Below the pieces are notes generated by a model. The model saw only the letters and a program-made list of their open reading frames with translations. It made no database searches and was not told the origin of the DNA. A program made the translations under genes and the position numbers. From Larix kaempferi (taxonomy: Eukaryota; Streptophyta; Pinopsida; Pinales; Pinaceae), in NCBI GenBank assembly GCA_027924585.1, contig BSBM01000753.1, forward strand, positions 23,270,501 to 23,334,500: a stretch of DNA of 64,000 bases, in the 5' to 3' direction. Position 1 is the first letter of the stretch, and each line of letters begins with the position of its first letter. This document shows, in pieces, positions 24,107 to 36,230 of the stretch.

Positions 24107-25663
24107 ATGGACCCTTCAATGGATACTATTGAGTAGACAAATTTAGAATGTGATTCATATAATGATACTGAAGTAAGTCTTGCATAATGTAGAAAATATT
24201 CGTTTAATCCATCTTCATCAGAATCATCCTATATCTCTATAACAGATCATAACCCTTCTGAAAACTGGCAGTTACCACAAATACTTCCCAAAGAAGTATA
24301 CAAACTTCCATGGTGGAATGTCACAGCCGCTACCCACATCAGGTTGTCAAGTATTGATGTTTCATTTACCGATAAGCAAGAACCTGTACATATAAACTTG
24401 CTTGATAAATGTCAAATAGACTAGGCTAAAGCGCAAAACTATAAGTATGCACACTTTGGTGCTATCAAACTTGGACTTGGTCCTTTAGTACGTCCGCGTC
24501 TTGCTGTTTCCTCTCTCTGTTGTATTGTAGATACTCGTCATCGTAAGTTTTTCGATGCTGTCATAGGTGGTTTCACAGAACCGCTTCATGATGGTGCTGC
24601 TTTTGGTACAATCTACCCAAAGTTTTTTGTTAGCTTAGACAACCCTCATATATACAATATGTTAAAGGCTTATATCCTGCCTAAAGGTTTCGACATGGAG
24701 ACTGGCTCCAAAATCATTCAGCTCAAAGGTGGAGTTTGTGTTCGATTTGGAAACGATACCCTTCCTCAGTTGCGAACTTGTGTCCATCAGAGTTCTGTAG
24801 ATACCAGCGTGGTGGAAACGGAGAAATCCCGATCCAAAAACGCCACACCCTTTACCTTCAATTGGACTAGTATCAGTTATCCCCAATCTTAGGAAATGAA
24901 AAATTCAGAGCTAAGGAACAAAGAAAGAGTTGCTGCTTCTTTCACCTCACAACCTCTTATTTTTGATGAAGATTCAAGTTCATTTTGCATACCCCAAGAA
25001 GTACCCACACAAAGATTTAATCCTCCATTGATAACATCTGCTTCAATCTTCTCCTATAATAACGCAAAACTACAAGCCTTGTCCAACCAAGCCTGTAAAG
25101 CCTCTACGGATGAGTTCTCTTCTTCTACTTCTGTAAATGAGTCTTTTGTAAAAACCTCTTTTTCTGGTTTGTCATATTTTGAACATAGAGGCCAGCATGC
25201 TGCCTGTCAAGCATGTCAAAAAATCAAACAAAAATTGCTTCACCAACAAAAACAGAAACAGAAAGGCCTACCTTCTTTAGGTATGTTTTCGTCCTTCCCT
25301 TCTCTAGGAATGTTTTCCCTACCTCGTGAAAATTCAAGAATAGAGGTAGTAAATGCTGGTCAAAAGTCTTTTGTTCCTGGAAGGAATCTACCCGAGGCTG
25401 GTTTTAGACAATACTCCCAAGATGGCCAGACCAAAAGAGAGTTCTTACCCTGCAAATCCTCTGGTCATGATCAAACTATTTCTGAAGAAATAAAGCTTAC
25501 AAATTGGGGTAATTTGCAACAAATCCACAATGCTAGAAATCTAGACGACATGGCTAGTGATCTCCTAATCCTGAAAAAGCAGTGTGTAGATCAACAAGAG
25601 CATCTAAGTAAAATTGAAACAAAGCTAGACCTGCTAGATTATTTACTTCATGATTCTACATAA
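24107..25663 (+). pseudogene. Polyprotein N-terminus: movement protein and coiled coil, unit 1
   Basis: From ATG 24107 the frame contains stops at 24134, 24171, 24421, 24890 and 25661. The segment from about 24290 to 24800 resembles the 30K-superfamily cell-to-cell movement protein of plant viruses: CCIVDTRHRKFF with the conserved Asp, a Gly-Gly-Phe block, and the LKAYILPKGFD region. After it come a Ser-rich linker, a HAACQACQKIKQK patch and a predicted coiled coil (25530-25740, repeated Leu/Ile heptads). The first stop, nine codons in, is shared with unit 2. The single-frame fusion to downstream domains resembles petuvirus-like polyproteins. Confidence 0.75.
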
Positions 25664-27033
25664 ATCCGTATGGCCATAGAACAAGCTTCTCAAAAGCTTG
25701 AAAGAAGATTAGCTGTCCTAGAAGATCTCTGTAGTAAAACAAAAAATCTAAGAAAAAACAGTATGTGGTCCCTAACCATGTACTAAAAGCTGCACATAAA
25801 GGGCATGCTAAGAGTCACTCTTTAGGTCAGTTCAGTGTTATGCCTGAAGATGAGAGGCCAGAATGGGATTTTGGTGAAAGTGATGCAGTAAGGGAGAATA
25901 TTGAAGAATGGATTAAAGAGTTTAAAGGATTTAAACCTGCTTTAGATCCTCAATATTTGGTTAATTTAAATGCATTGAATGATGAAGGATCTTCTATCCA
26001 AAGAAGACAGTTAGCTCCTCCCCGCTTCGATACACATATGCCAAATGCTACCTCAGCTTCAGCTGCTCCTGCCAAAGTGTTCCACTTTGGTATCAATACA
26101 ATGAATGATATCATCTCCCAAATGCCTGAACAACCTGTATTGAAAATACAATGTCAATCCAGGGAAGATATTAGAAATGCAATCCAAATACTTGTTCAGT
26201 GGACTTCGTATAATAAACAACAGGACCCAAATCTCACAGGGAAAATGCTAGGAACCCAGCTCATAGCAGGTTTATCTGGTCTAGCATATGAATAGTGGCA
26301 ATGGTTGCCACAGGAAACAAGAAATGAGATGCTTGCTGCTGATGATGCAGATGAGCATATTCTGTCTGCCCTAGGTAGAGAATTTTATAGCCCTGAAGAG
26401 GGAGAAGATTATGATCACCTTGCTTCATTAGTCATGTCTGCTCATCTTTGTGATTTAAGCAAGAGTGAAGAGTATTTTTGTTATATGCAAAAGATTCTAA
26501 TTTCTTCAGGGAAATCTGGTAACCCTGCATATCTAAAGCATTACCTTAGAATCTATTCAGGACATGTGCCTAATGCTGTAGAATAGGCACTGAAAGATAA
26601 AAAAGTAGAATTGAGAAGCTTGTCGCTTGCTCAACTTCATGCTCACATTATGGAGACATGGAAAGAGCATTGCCAAGAGAAAAGAGTGAGCAAAGATATT
26701 AAATGCCATCAGAAGATGTATTCTGCTTCCTTCTGCAAAGATGTTGCAGGAATGTCCGATTGGGGGTGTGGAGCACACAACCGAGGACATCTTGATCATT
26801 CTTCTTGCAAATGTGAGAAGAAAAAGAAGAGAAAGGGTTTCTACACTTCAGAACCAAGGTATCACCTTGATAAGACCTATCACCACAAATCTAAGCACAA
26901 GTATAAGAAGCACAGATATGATAAACCCTATCATAAGTCCAAATGCTATGTGAAATGTCGGATTGAGAAAGGGAAGAAAAATGTCTATTTTATTTGTGGG
27001 AAATCAGATCATTGGGTTGCAAAGTGCCCATAA
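25664..27033 (+). pseudogene. Coat protein domain with zinc knuckle, unit 1
   Basis: A one-base loss near 25750 shifts the frame relative to the N-terminus. The segment 25765-26586 corresponds to the Caulimoviridae coat protein: an acidic start, FHFGINTMNDII, and a helical core ending before a stop at 26584 that unit 2 shares. A His/Cys patch (CGAHNRGHLDHSSCKC) and a Lys-rich tract lead to the nucleic-acid-binding knuckle near 26985-27027. There the first Cys of CX2CX4HX4C is changed to Tyr and unit 2 keeps it. The domain would package the DNA genome in virions and bind RNA. Confidence 0.75.
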
Positions 27034-27873
27034 AGAAAGTCCAGACCTCGTCTTGCTACTTTATGCAAAGGATTGGATCCCGCATGGTGTGATTTATTTG
27101 AAGTTACTGTAAATTCTCCCAAACCCTCTGGTGAAGTACTTTATCTTCCTGATGAAGATATTGATTCTTCTAATTTTTGTACAGATTTTGATTCTCCTCC
27201 TCCTAACTTAGCTAAATCTGATCCTCCTTCCTCTAGCTCATCCTCTGAGTCTGATTCCAGTTCGGATGCACATTTAGGGGGGTGTAGTAGTTTACCTGAT
27301 TTTGATTTCTCTTTGTACATGTTTTCCCGGTTGCCTTCTAGATCATCTTCCCATCACCTAGAAAAACAGATTGCTGACATTCATCTTCGATTGTCCATAA
27401 TTCCAGTGTACAGACATCATGAGAGAAAAGAATTAAGAGAAGAAAATACCAGACTACAAAAATAGCTAGAGACAATGAAACCTGACAAAGGTAAAAATCC
27501 CATCTCCTCTTCCACTATGTCTACTTATTATAACCCTGCTGAAATCTATCATGATTACCTAGGTAGCCATGAGGATAGGCAATCCCATAGAAGAGACAAA
27601 GAAAAGATTTTAAGGCTCCAGCTTAGAGAAAAGCAAGATAAGCTTAAAATAATGATCAAAGAAATAGATGATTTGAAAAATAAGCCATCTGCTTTGTTCC
27701 TTGAGAAAGATCAGTCCTCAGATGAGGAATTATCCAAACAAATTGAAAGAGCATGTTTCAATCCTGAAAATAAGGAAGAGTCACCTTCTTCAACTCCTCC
27801 ACAGTCTCCGCAGTCTCAGAGTACTAATTTGTTAGGTGCTCTATCTGGTCCCAAATTGTTTATTTCTTTATAG
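27034..27873 (+). pseudogene. Ser/Asp-rich linker and coiled coil, unit 1
   Basis: After a stop at 27031 the frame encodes an acidic Ser-rich tract around 27220-27270 and then LRREENTRL-type and KDKLK-type helical segments suggestive of a coiled coil. Stops at 27463 and 27871 both occur at the same codons in unit 2. I recognise no named domain. The position between coat protein and protease, and the low complexity, fit a flexible polyprotein spacer or virion-associated segment. Confidence 0.55.
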
Positions 27874-28443
27874 TTCTATCCACCTGAGTTCAAAGCTTAT
27901 TCTATGCAATGTTTAATTGATTCTGGTTGTCAGTTTGACCTTGCAAAAGGAAATGCCATTGCGCAATTTTATTTGGAAAAGAGTCAAGAGTTTGGCTCTG
28001 CCATTGAAGGTTCTCCTATGTCTTTGTCTGGTAAGGTTAAGCATTTTCATGTACAGTTTTCCGGTGTCAAGAGTAATTTATCTTTGTTTAGATTAGATGC
28101 CTTAAAGGAAGACTGTGTATTAGGTTCAGAGTTTCTGTAGAAAGTGAATCCCTTTTCTGTTGATACAAATAAAATGGTTTTCTCTTGTATAGTCTTGGGA
28201 AAGTCAGTTCAATTGCCTTTAAGTTTTAGTCTTGTAAATAAGTGTAAACCCATTCCATTTGAGTCAGTCAGTTCTATCAAGTCAGTTAATTTAAATAAAA
28301 TGGATCATTTCATAGCTTATGTAGAAGTTCATGGAGATAAAGCCTTGGCAACAATAAAAGAAAAAATTAAAAAAGATTGTTGTTCGGAGGAGTCCCAATG
28401 CATTCTGGACTCAAGCGAAATATTTTGTTTCTCTGCCCTTTGA
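27874..28443 (+). pseudogene. Aspartic protease domain, unit 1
   Basis: LIDSGCQF at about 27907-27930 carries the retropepsin DSG active-site triad. The rest (to about 28140) follows the usual beta-rich pattern and ends VLGSEFL, a counterpart of the conserved LLG(S/M)(D/E)FL near the protease C-terminus. A unit-specific stop follows at 28138. The next segment (28144-28443) links to RT. A one-base insertion near 28395, relative to unit 2, breaks the frame. Confidence 0.75.
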
Positions 28444-29428
28444 CCCACTTCAAAAGATAAAGCTTATGAAAGCTTCAGCTCGGTTGATGAGTCCCTCATA
28501 AAGGGAATTCTGTCAAAAGGAAATTCAGGAGCTATAACAAAAAGGCTCGATCGAGCAATCTAAGAGCCCATGGGCATGCAAAGCATTTGTTGTAAACAGA
28601 AACTCAAAATAAAAGAGAGGAAAGCCTCTCCTAGTGGTTAACTTTAAACCTCTCAATGCTATCTTACAAAAGGTTAGATACCCACTGCCTGATAAATCTA
28701 GCTTGCTGCAAAAAATTGTAGGTTGCACTATGTTCAGCAAGTTCAATCTTAAATCTGGGTTCTACCAAATTGGGATCAAAGCGGAGGATCGCTTCAAATT
28801 AGCCTTTGTTGTCCCTCACGGACAATATCAGTGGAAGTTTTTTCCTTTCGGAATTAACAATTCTCCATCTGAGTTTCAGAAAAGGATGGAGGACATCTTC
28901 AGAGATATCCCGTGGCTTGTTGTCTTTATTGATGATATTTTAATCTGCTCAAAGAGTCTTCAAGATCATCTTAAGCATCTTCTGTTTTTCTATGATCTTG
29001 TTTTTAAACATGGTTTGGTCCTGTCAGAATAAAAATTGGAAATAGGAAAGACATAAATGGATTTCCTAGGTTTTCATATTAAAAAACGACAAGTTGTTTT
29101 GCAGCAACATGTGTTGCAATCCTTTGAGCACTTTCCAGATAAAATTTTGGATAAGACACAGCTTCAAAGATTTCTGGGAACTATGAATTACATAAGGCCC
29201 TTCTACAGAGGACAAGCAACAGACATCCACTATCTGCAACAACGTTTGAGAAAGAATCCTTTTGCTTGGTCGAATGAGATGACTTTGGCAGTCCAAACAA
29301 TAAAGGCCAAAGTTAAAGAATTACCAGCCCTTCATCTGCCACAGGGTACATGTCAATTAATAATTGAGATAGATGCTTCAAACACTACCTGGGGTGGTGT
29401 TCATTTGGAAAAGATTGATGGCAGCTAA
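28444..29428 (+). pseudogene. Reverse transcriptase domain, unit 1
   Basis: The fingers and palm are clear: NFKPLNAI, YPLPDKSSLLQKI, FSKFNLKSGFYQI, HGQYQWKFFPFGINN, and the catalytic FIDD box at 28925-28936 (a variant of YxDD in which both Asp are kept). Two stops at 29030 and 29054, between LVLSE and MDFLGFHI, interrupt the palm/thumb junction. Unit 2 shares both. The domain copies pregenomic RNA to DNA in the virus. It belongs to the Caulimoviridae/Ty3 RT clade by motif. Confidence 0.88.
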
Positions 29429-29986
29429 AATATATGTGGCTATGGATCTGGTTCCTTCAAAGATGCCGAGCTTAACTATTCGAGTAGTCATAAAGAGATT
29501 TTGGCTGTAAAGAAAACGGTTAATCATTTCATTATGTTTTTAAAGCCTGTTAAGTTTATCATTAGAACTGATTTAAAGATAATGCCAGGGATCTTTAAGA
29601 ATGAAAAATTAATGGCAGAAAATAGTAGCCGAATTCTCAAATGGTTTATCTGGCTTTCAAATTTTGATTATGAAATTATTTATAAGCCAGGTTATCTCAA
29701 TTGCCTTGCTGACATGCTTACTCGTGAGACTGTGCAGCAGAAAGAAGCAGTCAGTTTGAAAATGTTTTATGTTGCTTCAAGTTCCTCTGGTCAGAAAGAA
29801 GATAAGGGTAAAGGCCTTGCACCAGTAGAATTTACAGAGCCCGATTATGTTAGGTTCAAGCCCCGGAATGCATTGTTCCTAAAGCCTTGGGATGACAGCC
29901 TATCCCCCAGTGACAGAAGAGAGCTTTTGGACTATGCAGATCACCATGTAGCTGAGAAATATCTCAGTCTGACTTTAATAAAGTAG
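29340..29986 (+). pseudogene. RNase H domain, unit 1
   Basis: The four acidic positions of RNase H can be seen: IEIDASNTTWGG, HKEILAVKK, IIRTDLK and LADMLTRE. They occur in correct order and spacing after RT. One stop (29426-29428) follows the first motif. The segment ends at a TAG (29984-29986) that unit 2 lacks, so RNase H originally ran on into the C-terminal domain. Confidence 0.85.
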
Positions 29987-30808
29987 ATACAGATGAATCC
30001 CTGCAAACTGCACATTTTGGAACGCTGGGAGCATTCGGCCTTCAGAGGGTTTACTCAGGCCCAAGAAAAACTAAGAAGGTGCAGAGAGTTGTGGGTTGAC
30101 TGCAACGATGAAAAGGATGGCCCGGTATGGTATGTAGACATTGGTGAGGGAAACCTCACATGGACCTCCTACAATTTGATTTTGCAGTTCTGCAAAGAAC
30201 AAACTTCAATAGTTATCTGTGCTGACCCTGGAAACCTCATAAATAAAAAGTGGTTTGATTGGATTGAAATCCTTCTGGAGAAATTCTGCCCCAGACTTGA
30301 TTGGACCAATCGTAGTGCAAATTTTATATTGCACATGGAAGCTGATATGCAGGTAGCGGACCAAAATAACCTTTGGTTCAAATTCTTGTTACAACATCAT
30401 GGTGGCCGTTATAGTCCGCTAGAACACATGGTTTACATCACACAAAAGTATATCAAACGTGACAGCAAAGGAAACCGTCTTGATACAAAAATACACCGGC
30501 GAACTTTGCCTTTAGACTTGCGGGTTGAGTCTATGTTTTCCAGTGAATTTCTTGGTGAAAAGAATGAAGTCCTGCATGGATCGGATATTGAACAGTGCTT
30601 CAGCACTTGGTTATACCCTCCTCCTGAGTACAAAGAAGATGCTGCCATGCCCGATGACTCTCAGGATGTTGACTCTCTACTTGAACAACGAGAGTTAGAA
30701 GGATGCCTCTATTCAGAGGATGGTTTTGATTGTGCCTGTGGCGGTCAGCCAGTTGGACCTCCAGGTAATCCAGAACTTTTTTGTGTCTACAGATCTGGTG
30801 ATGATTAA
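29987..30808 (+). pseudogene. C-terminal polyprotein domain of unknown function, unit 1
   Basis: A 271-codon uninterrupted frame (29993-30808) continues in the RNase H frame. It is hydrophilic with Trp-rich patches (LWVDCNDEKDGPVWYVD, KKWFDWIEILLEKF), a basic middle and an acidic tail, and ends with Cys-rich CACGG near the terminus. I recognise no family. Caulimoviridae with extra C-terminal or downstream proteins exist (for example transactivator genes in CaMV-like viruses and ORF2 of florendoviruses), but I see no motif of either. It is the least decayed part of the unit. Confidence 0.6.
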
Positions 30809-31447
30809 TGCCAATCTGGCAAAGATCATTGTATACATTTCTTTTTATGCTTTTGCATTAATAGAAGTCGTGGTGGGATGGAAATAGTTGTTCCACAGTT
30901 GTATCTTGTCGGGATGTTGTTCCCCGAATATTTTATGATGGCCATGATATTTAGATTCCTTTGGTAGGCCATAGTTGTCAGCCACTTGTCTTGTCAATCT
31001 GTCCAGGTCCCCATATGGCGCTGCCTTTAAGGGATGAGATAATAATGGTGTGGTCCCACCATTACCCCGGATTCCCTCTTTTTGACTGCTAGGTGCCTGT
31101 TCTTGGTAACCGGATGACCTGCTAGTGTGCCATAAAAGAAAGGTCTCAGAGTCATTCAATTCATTCGAGTCTAGTGCATCGAGCTAGTTAAGAGATCTGC
31201 AACTTAGGAGTCTAGAGCCGAGCTGCTCCAGTAGTTGGAAGCTCTGCGAGTCATAGAGAGTCTATCCAGAGCCGAAGGTTGTATGCTCTGCTGATTGCCC
31301 TCGTGGTATAATATAGCATCTAAAGACAAAGGTTCGACTTCTGTAAAATTTTTGAGTCTATAAGGTGTGCTAGTAGGCATATCACTGGATCCCCAGGAAG
31401 CCTCCAAGTAAGTTCATCGCTCTGCGAGGTTCTGAACGGTAAATGGA
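30809..31447 (+). other. Viral intergenic region between units
   Basis: These 640 bp follow the polyprotein stop and lead to the promoter of unit 2. This is the only complete copy in the window, because unit 1 begins and unit 2 ends elsewhere in the genome. A 104-codon frame on the minus strand (30845-31159) has no recognised product. Upstream promoter elements and the transcript 3' end would be expected here or just past the TATA box. Confidence 0.6.
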
Positions 31448-31557
31448 CCAGTGACATTGTGTCTAGGCACTCTGTCTGAGTTGGTGTATGTGGTGATGAT
31501 CTTCGCACTCCGAAGCCGATCCACACATGAGTCTGTAATATGATGCTGCAAGCTTAA

Positions 31558-31565
31558 TATAAATA
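31558..31565 (+). promoter_or_regulatory. Viral TATA box, unit 2
   Basis: TATAAATA lies in the same context as in unit 1 (AGCTTAA before, TTGAAGTG after). It is 72 bp upstream of the primer-binding site. Confidence 0.55.
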
Positions 31566-31629
31566 TTGAAGTGTTGTGGAATTGCTGAAATTGCTGTCAA
31601 TTTATGTGAAGATAGATCCTGGAGCGTAT

Positions 31630-31642
31630 TGGTATCAGAGCC
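31630..31642 (+). promoter_or_regulatory. tRNA-Met primer-binding site, unit 2 (perfect)
   Basis: TGGTATCAGAGCC is identical to the canonical Caulimoviridae site complementary to the 3' end of plant initiator tRNA-Met. This is the most diagnostic short sequence in the viral array. Confidence 0.95.
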
Positions 31643-31933
31643 AGAGACACTTGTGTCAACTAATCTGGTATATCATTTTCTTTACTCTGATGTATGCTTT
31701 AACTATCTGTTAAATCTTCTGCAATATCATTGTTTAGTTCTGTTGTTTGAATATCAACATTCTACAATAGTATTCTGTAGGTGGTGGAAATGACCGTTGA
31801 GTGGATTGTTGGGTCATTGAGAGTGTAAGAGTCGTCTGAAGTCAGAGTAGCAGTAAGGCTCGTTGGGATAGGGGAGTAAGTCTACAAAGTTTTCGAAGAC
31901 TAATTTAGAGTCTGCACTCACTCTGTTTTAGAA

Positions 31934-33424
31934 ATGGACCCTTCAATGGATACTATTGAGTAGACAAATTTAGAATGTGATTCATATAATCATACTAAAG
32001 TAAGTCTTGCAGAACACAGACAATCTTCGTTCAATCTATCTTCATCAGAATCATCCTATATCTCTATCACAGATCATAACCCTTCTTAAAATTGGCAGTT
32101 ACCACAAATACTTACCAAAGAAGTATACAAACTTCCATGGTGGAATGTCACAGCCACTACCCACATCAGGGTGTCAAGCATTGATGTTTCATTTACCAAT
32201 AAGCAAGAACCTGTACATATAAACCTTCTTGATAAATGTCAAATAGACTGGGCTAAAGCGCAAAACTATAAGTATGCACACTTTGGTTCTATCAAACTTG
32301 GCCTTGGTCCTTTAGTACGTCCGCATATTACTGTTTGCCCTCTTTGTTGTATTGTAGATACTCGTCATCGTAAGTTTTTTGATGCTATCATAGGTGGTTT
32401 CACAGCACCGCTTCATGATGGTCCTGCTTTTGGTACAGTCTACCCGAAGTTTTCTGTTAGCTTAGACGACCCTCATATATACAATGTGTTAAAGGCTTAT
32501 ATCCTGCCCAAAGGTTTTGACATGGAGACTGGCTCCAAAATCATTCAGCTCAAAGGTGGAGTTTGTGTTCGATTTGGCAACGATACCCTTCCTCAGTTGC
32601 AAACTCGTGTCCATCAAAGTTCTGCAGACACCAGCGTGGTGGAAATAGAGAAATTTCGATCCAAAAACGCCACACCCATTACCTTCAATTGGACTGGTAT
32701 CGGCTATCCCCAATCTCGGGAAATGAAATATTCAGAGCTAAGGAACAAAGAAAGAGTTGCTGCTTCTTTCACCTCACAACCTCTTATTTTTGATGAAGCT
32801 TCAAGTTCCTTTCGCGTGCCCCAAGAAGTACCCACACAAAGATTTAATCCTCCATTGATAAAATCTACTTCAATCTCCTCCTATAATAACGCCAGACTAC
32901 AAGGCTTGTCCAACCAAGCCTATAAAGCCTCTGCAGATGAGTTCTCTTCTTCTACTTCTGTAAATGAGTCTTCTGTAAATACCTCTTTTTCTGGTTTGTT
33001 AGATTTTGAACATAGAGGCCAGCACGCTGCTTGTCAAGCATGTCAAAAAATCAAACAAAAATTGCTTCACCAACAAAAACAGAAACAGAAAGACCTACCT
33101 TATTTAGGTATGTTTTCGGCCTTACCTTCTCTAGGAATGTTTTCCCTACCTCGTGAAAATTCAAGTATAGAGGTAGTAAATGCTAGTCAAAAGTCTTTTG
33201 TTCCTGGAAGGAATCTACCCGAGGCTGGTTTTAGACAATACTCCCAAGATGGCCAGACCAAAAGAGAGTTCTTACCCTGCAAATCCTCTGGTCATGATCA
33301 GACTGTTTCTGAAGAAATAAAGCTTGCAAATTGGGGTAATTTGCAACAAATCCACACTGCTAGAAATCTAGACGACATGGTTAGTGATCTCCTGATCCTG
33401 AAAAAGCAGTGTGCATATCAATAA
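31934..33424 (+). pseudogene. Movement protein region, unit 2
   Basis: From ATG 31934 there are stops at 31961 (shared with unit 1) and 32085. The frame is then open to 33422, covering the whole 30K-type movement domain, the Ser-rich linker and the start of the coiled coil. The conserved CCIVDTRHRKFF segment is intact. This is the best-preserved stretch of the movement domain in the window. Confidence 0.78.
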
Positions 33425-34890
33425 GAGCATCCGAGTAAAATTGAAACAAAGCTAGAACTGCTAGATCATTTACTTCATGATTCTATAGGAATCCGTATGG
33501 CCATAGAACAAGCTTCTCAAAAGCTTGAAAGAAGATTAGCTGTCCTAGAAGATCTCTGTAGTAAAACAGAAAATCTTAAGAAAAAACAGTATGTGATCCC
33601 TGACCATGTACTAAAAGCTGCAGCAAAAGGGCATGTTAAGAGTCACTCTTTAGGTCAGTTCAATGTTCTTCCTGAAGATGAGAGGCCATAATGGGATTTT
33701 GGTGAAAGTGATGCAGTAAGGGAGAATATTGAAGAATGGATTAAAGAGTTTAAAGGATTTAAACCTGCTTTAGATCCTAAATATTTGGTTAATTTAAATG
33801 CATTGAATGATGAAGGATCTTCTAACCAAAGAAGACAGTTAGCTCCTCCCGCTTTGATACACATATGCCAGATTCTACCTCAGCTTCCGCCGCTCCTGCC
33901 AAAGTGTTCCACTTTGGTATCAATACAATGAATGATATCATCTCCCAAATTCCTGAACAACCTATATTGAATATACAATGTTAATCCAGGGAAGATAGTA
34001 GAAATGCAATCCAAATACTTGTTCAGTGGACTTTGTATAAGAAACAAGAGGACCCATATCTCACAGGGAAAATGCTAGGAACCCAGCTCATAGCAGGTTT
34101 ATCTGGTTTAGCAATGGTGGCGATGGTTGCCACAGGAAACAAGAAATGAGATGCTTGCTGCTGAAGATGTAGATTAGCAAATTCTGTCTTCCCTAGGTAG
34201 AGAATTTTATGCCCCTGAAGAGGGAGAAGATTATGATCACCTTGCTTCATTATTCATGTCTGCTCGTCTTTGTGATTTAAGCAAGAGTGAAGAGTATTTT
34301 TGTTATATGCAAAAGCTTCTAATTTCATCAGGGAAATCTGGTAACCTTGCATATCTAAAGCATTACCTTAGAATCTATCTAGGACATGTGCCTGATGCTG
34401 TAAAATAGGCACTGAAAGATAAAAAAAGTAGAATTGAGAATCTTGTCGCTTGCTCAACATCATGCTCACATTATGGAGACATGGCAAGAGCATTGCCTTG
34501 AGAAAAGAGTGAGCAAATATTTTAAACGCCATCAGAAGATGTATTCTGCTTCCTTCTACAAAGATGTTGTAGGAATGCCCAATTGGGGGTGTGGAGCACA
34601 CAACCGAGGACATCTTGATCATTCTTCTTGCAAATGTGAGAAGAAAAAGAAGAAAAAGGGTTTCTACAGTTTAGAACCAAGGTATCACCTTGATAAGCCC
34701 TATCGCCACAAATATAAGCACAAGTATAAGAAGCACATATATGATAAACCCTATCATAAGTCAAAATATAAAGCCGAACGCTATGTGAAACATCGGACTG
34801 AGAAAGGGAAGAAAAATGTCTGTTTTATCTGTGGGAAATCAGATCATTGGGCTGCAAAGTGCCCAGAAAGAAAGTCTAGACCTCGGCTTG
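33425..34890 (+). pseudogene. Coat protein region, unit 2
   Basis: The coiled-coil segment (33497-33691) continues in the movement-protein frame and ends at a TAA in the PEDERP region. The coat core that follows carries several stops and frameshifts (33690-34430). The TAG at 34406-34408 coincides with the unit 1 stop at 26584. The zinc knuckle at about 34820-34861 is complete (CFICGKSDHWAAKC), preceded by a Lys-rich tract. Confidence 0.75.
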
Positions 34891-35708
34891 CTGCTTTATG
34901 CAAAGGATTGGATCCCGCATGGTGGGATTTATTTGAAGTTATTGTAAATTCTCCCAAACCCTCTGGTGAAGTAGTCTATCTTGCTGATGATGATACTGAT
35001 TCTTCTAATTTTTGTACAGATTCTTATTCTCCTCTTCCTAACTTAGCTAAATGTGATCCTCCTTCCTCCAGCTCATCCTCTGAGTCTGATTCCAGTTTGG
35101 CTGCACATTTAGGGGGGTGTAGCAGTTTACCTGATTTTGATTTCTCTTTGTACATGTTTTCCCGGTCACCTTCTAGATCATCTTCCCATTAGCTAGAAAA
35201 ACAGATTGCTGACATTGATTTTCGATTGTCCATAATTTCAGTGTACAGGAATCATGAGAGAACATAATTAAGAGAAGAAAAGACCAGACTGGAAAAATAG
35301 CTAGAGACAATGAAACCTGACAAAGGTAAAAAGCCCATCTCCTCTTCCACTCTGTCTGCTTATTATAACCCTGCCGAAATCTATCATGATTATCCAGGTA
35401 GCCATGAGGATATGTAATCCCATAGAAGAGACAAAGAAAAGCTTTTAAGGCTCTAGCTTAGAGAAAAACAAGATAAGATTAAAATAATGATCAAAGAAAT
35501 AGATGATTTGAAAAATATGCTATCTGCTTTGGTCCTTGAGAAAGATCATTCCTTAGATGAGGAATTATCCAAACAAATTAAAAGAGCCTATTTCAATCCT
35601 GAAAATAAGGAAGAGTCACCTTCTTCAACTCCTCCACAGTCTCTGCAGTCTCAGATTACTAATCTGTTAGGTGCTCTATCTGGTCCCAAATTGTTTATTT
35701 CTTTATAG
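34891..35708 (+). pseudogene. Ser/Asp-rich linker and coiled coil, unit 2
   Basis: This is homologous to 27034-27873 in unit 1. Stops at 35298 and 35706 match unit 1 codon for codon, and additional private stops occur (for example near 35190, 35266 and 35414). No named domain. Confidence 0.55.
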
Positions 35709-36230
35709 TTCTATCCACCTGAGTTGAAAGCTTATTCTGTGGAATGTTTAATTGATTCTGGTTGTCAGTTTAACCTTGCAAAAGGAAATGCCATTCTGCA
35801 ATTTTATTGGGAAAAGAGTCAAGAGTTTGGCTCTACCATAGAAGGTTCTCCTGTGTCTCTGTCTGGTAAGGTTAAGCATTTTCCTGTACATCTTTCCGGT
35901 GTCAAGACTATGTATTAGGTTCAGAGTTTCTATATAAAGTGAGTCCCTTTTCTATTGATACAAATAAAATGGTTTTCTCTTGTACAGTCTTGGGAAAGTC
36001 AGTTCGGTTGCCTTTAAGTTTTAGTCTTGTAAATAAGTGTAAACCCATTCCAGTTGAGTCAGTCAGTTTTGTCAAATCAGTTAATTTAAATAAAATGGAT
36101 CGTTGCATAGCTTATGCAGAAGTCCATGGAGATAAAGCCTTGGCAGCAATAAAAGAAAAAATTAAAAAAGATTGTTGTTCGAAGAGTCCCAATGCATTCT
36201 GGACTCAAGAGAAATATTTTGTTTCTCTGC
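35709..36230 (+). pseudogene. Aspartic protease region, unit 2
   Basis: LIDSGCQF is kept at about 35747-35770. A deletion near 35906, relative to unit 1, removes part of the domain C-terminus and shifts the frame. The linker to RT (35939-36170) is open. Confidence 0.7.

Larger units (their letters stand above)
23621..31447 (+). mobile_element. Endogenous pararetrovirus (Caulimoviridae), unit 1, complete
   Basis: One full unit of 7,827 bp is measured from the first base shared with unit 2 (23621) to the equivalent base of unit 2 (31448). That is within the usual 7-9 kb genome size of Caulimoviridae. It holds TATA box, tRNA-Met primer site, leader, one long polyprotein frame (24107-30808, about 2,230 codons) and a 640-bp intergenic region. 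Domain order is movement protein, coat protein with zinc knuckle, protease, RT, RNase H and C-terminal domain. There are no LTRs and no integrase. Two frameshifts (near 25750 and 28395) and many stops disable it. Confidence 0.9.
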
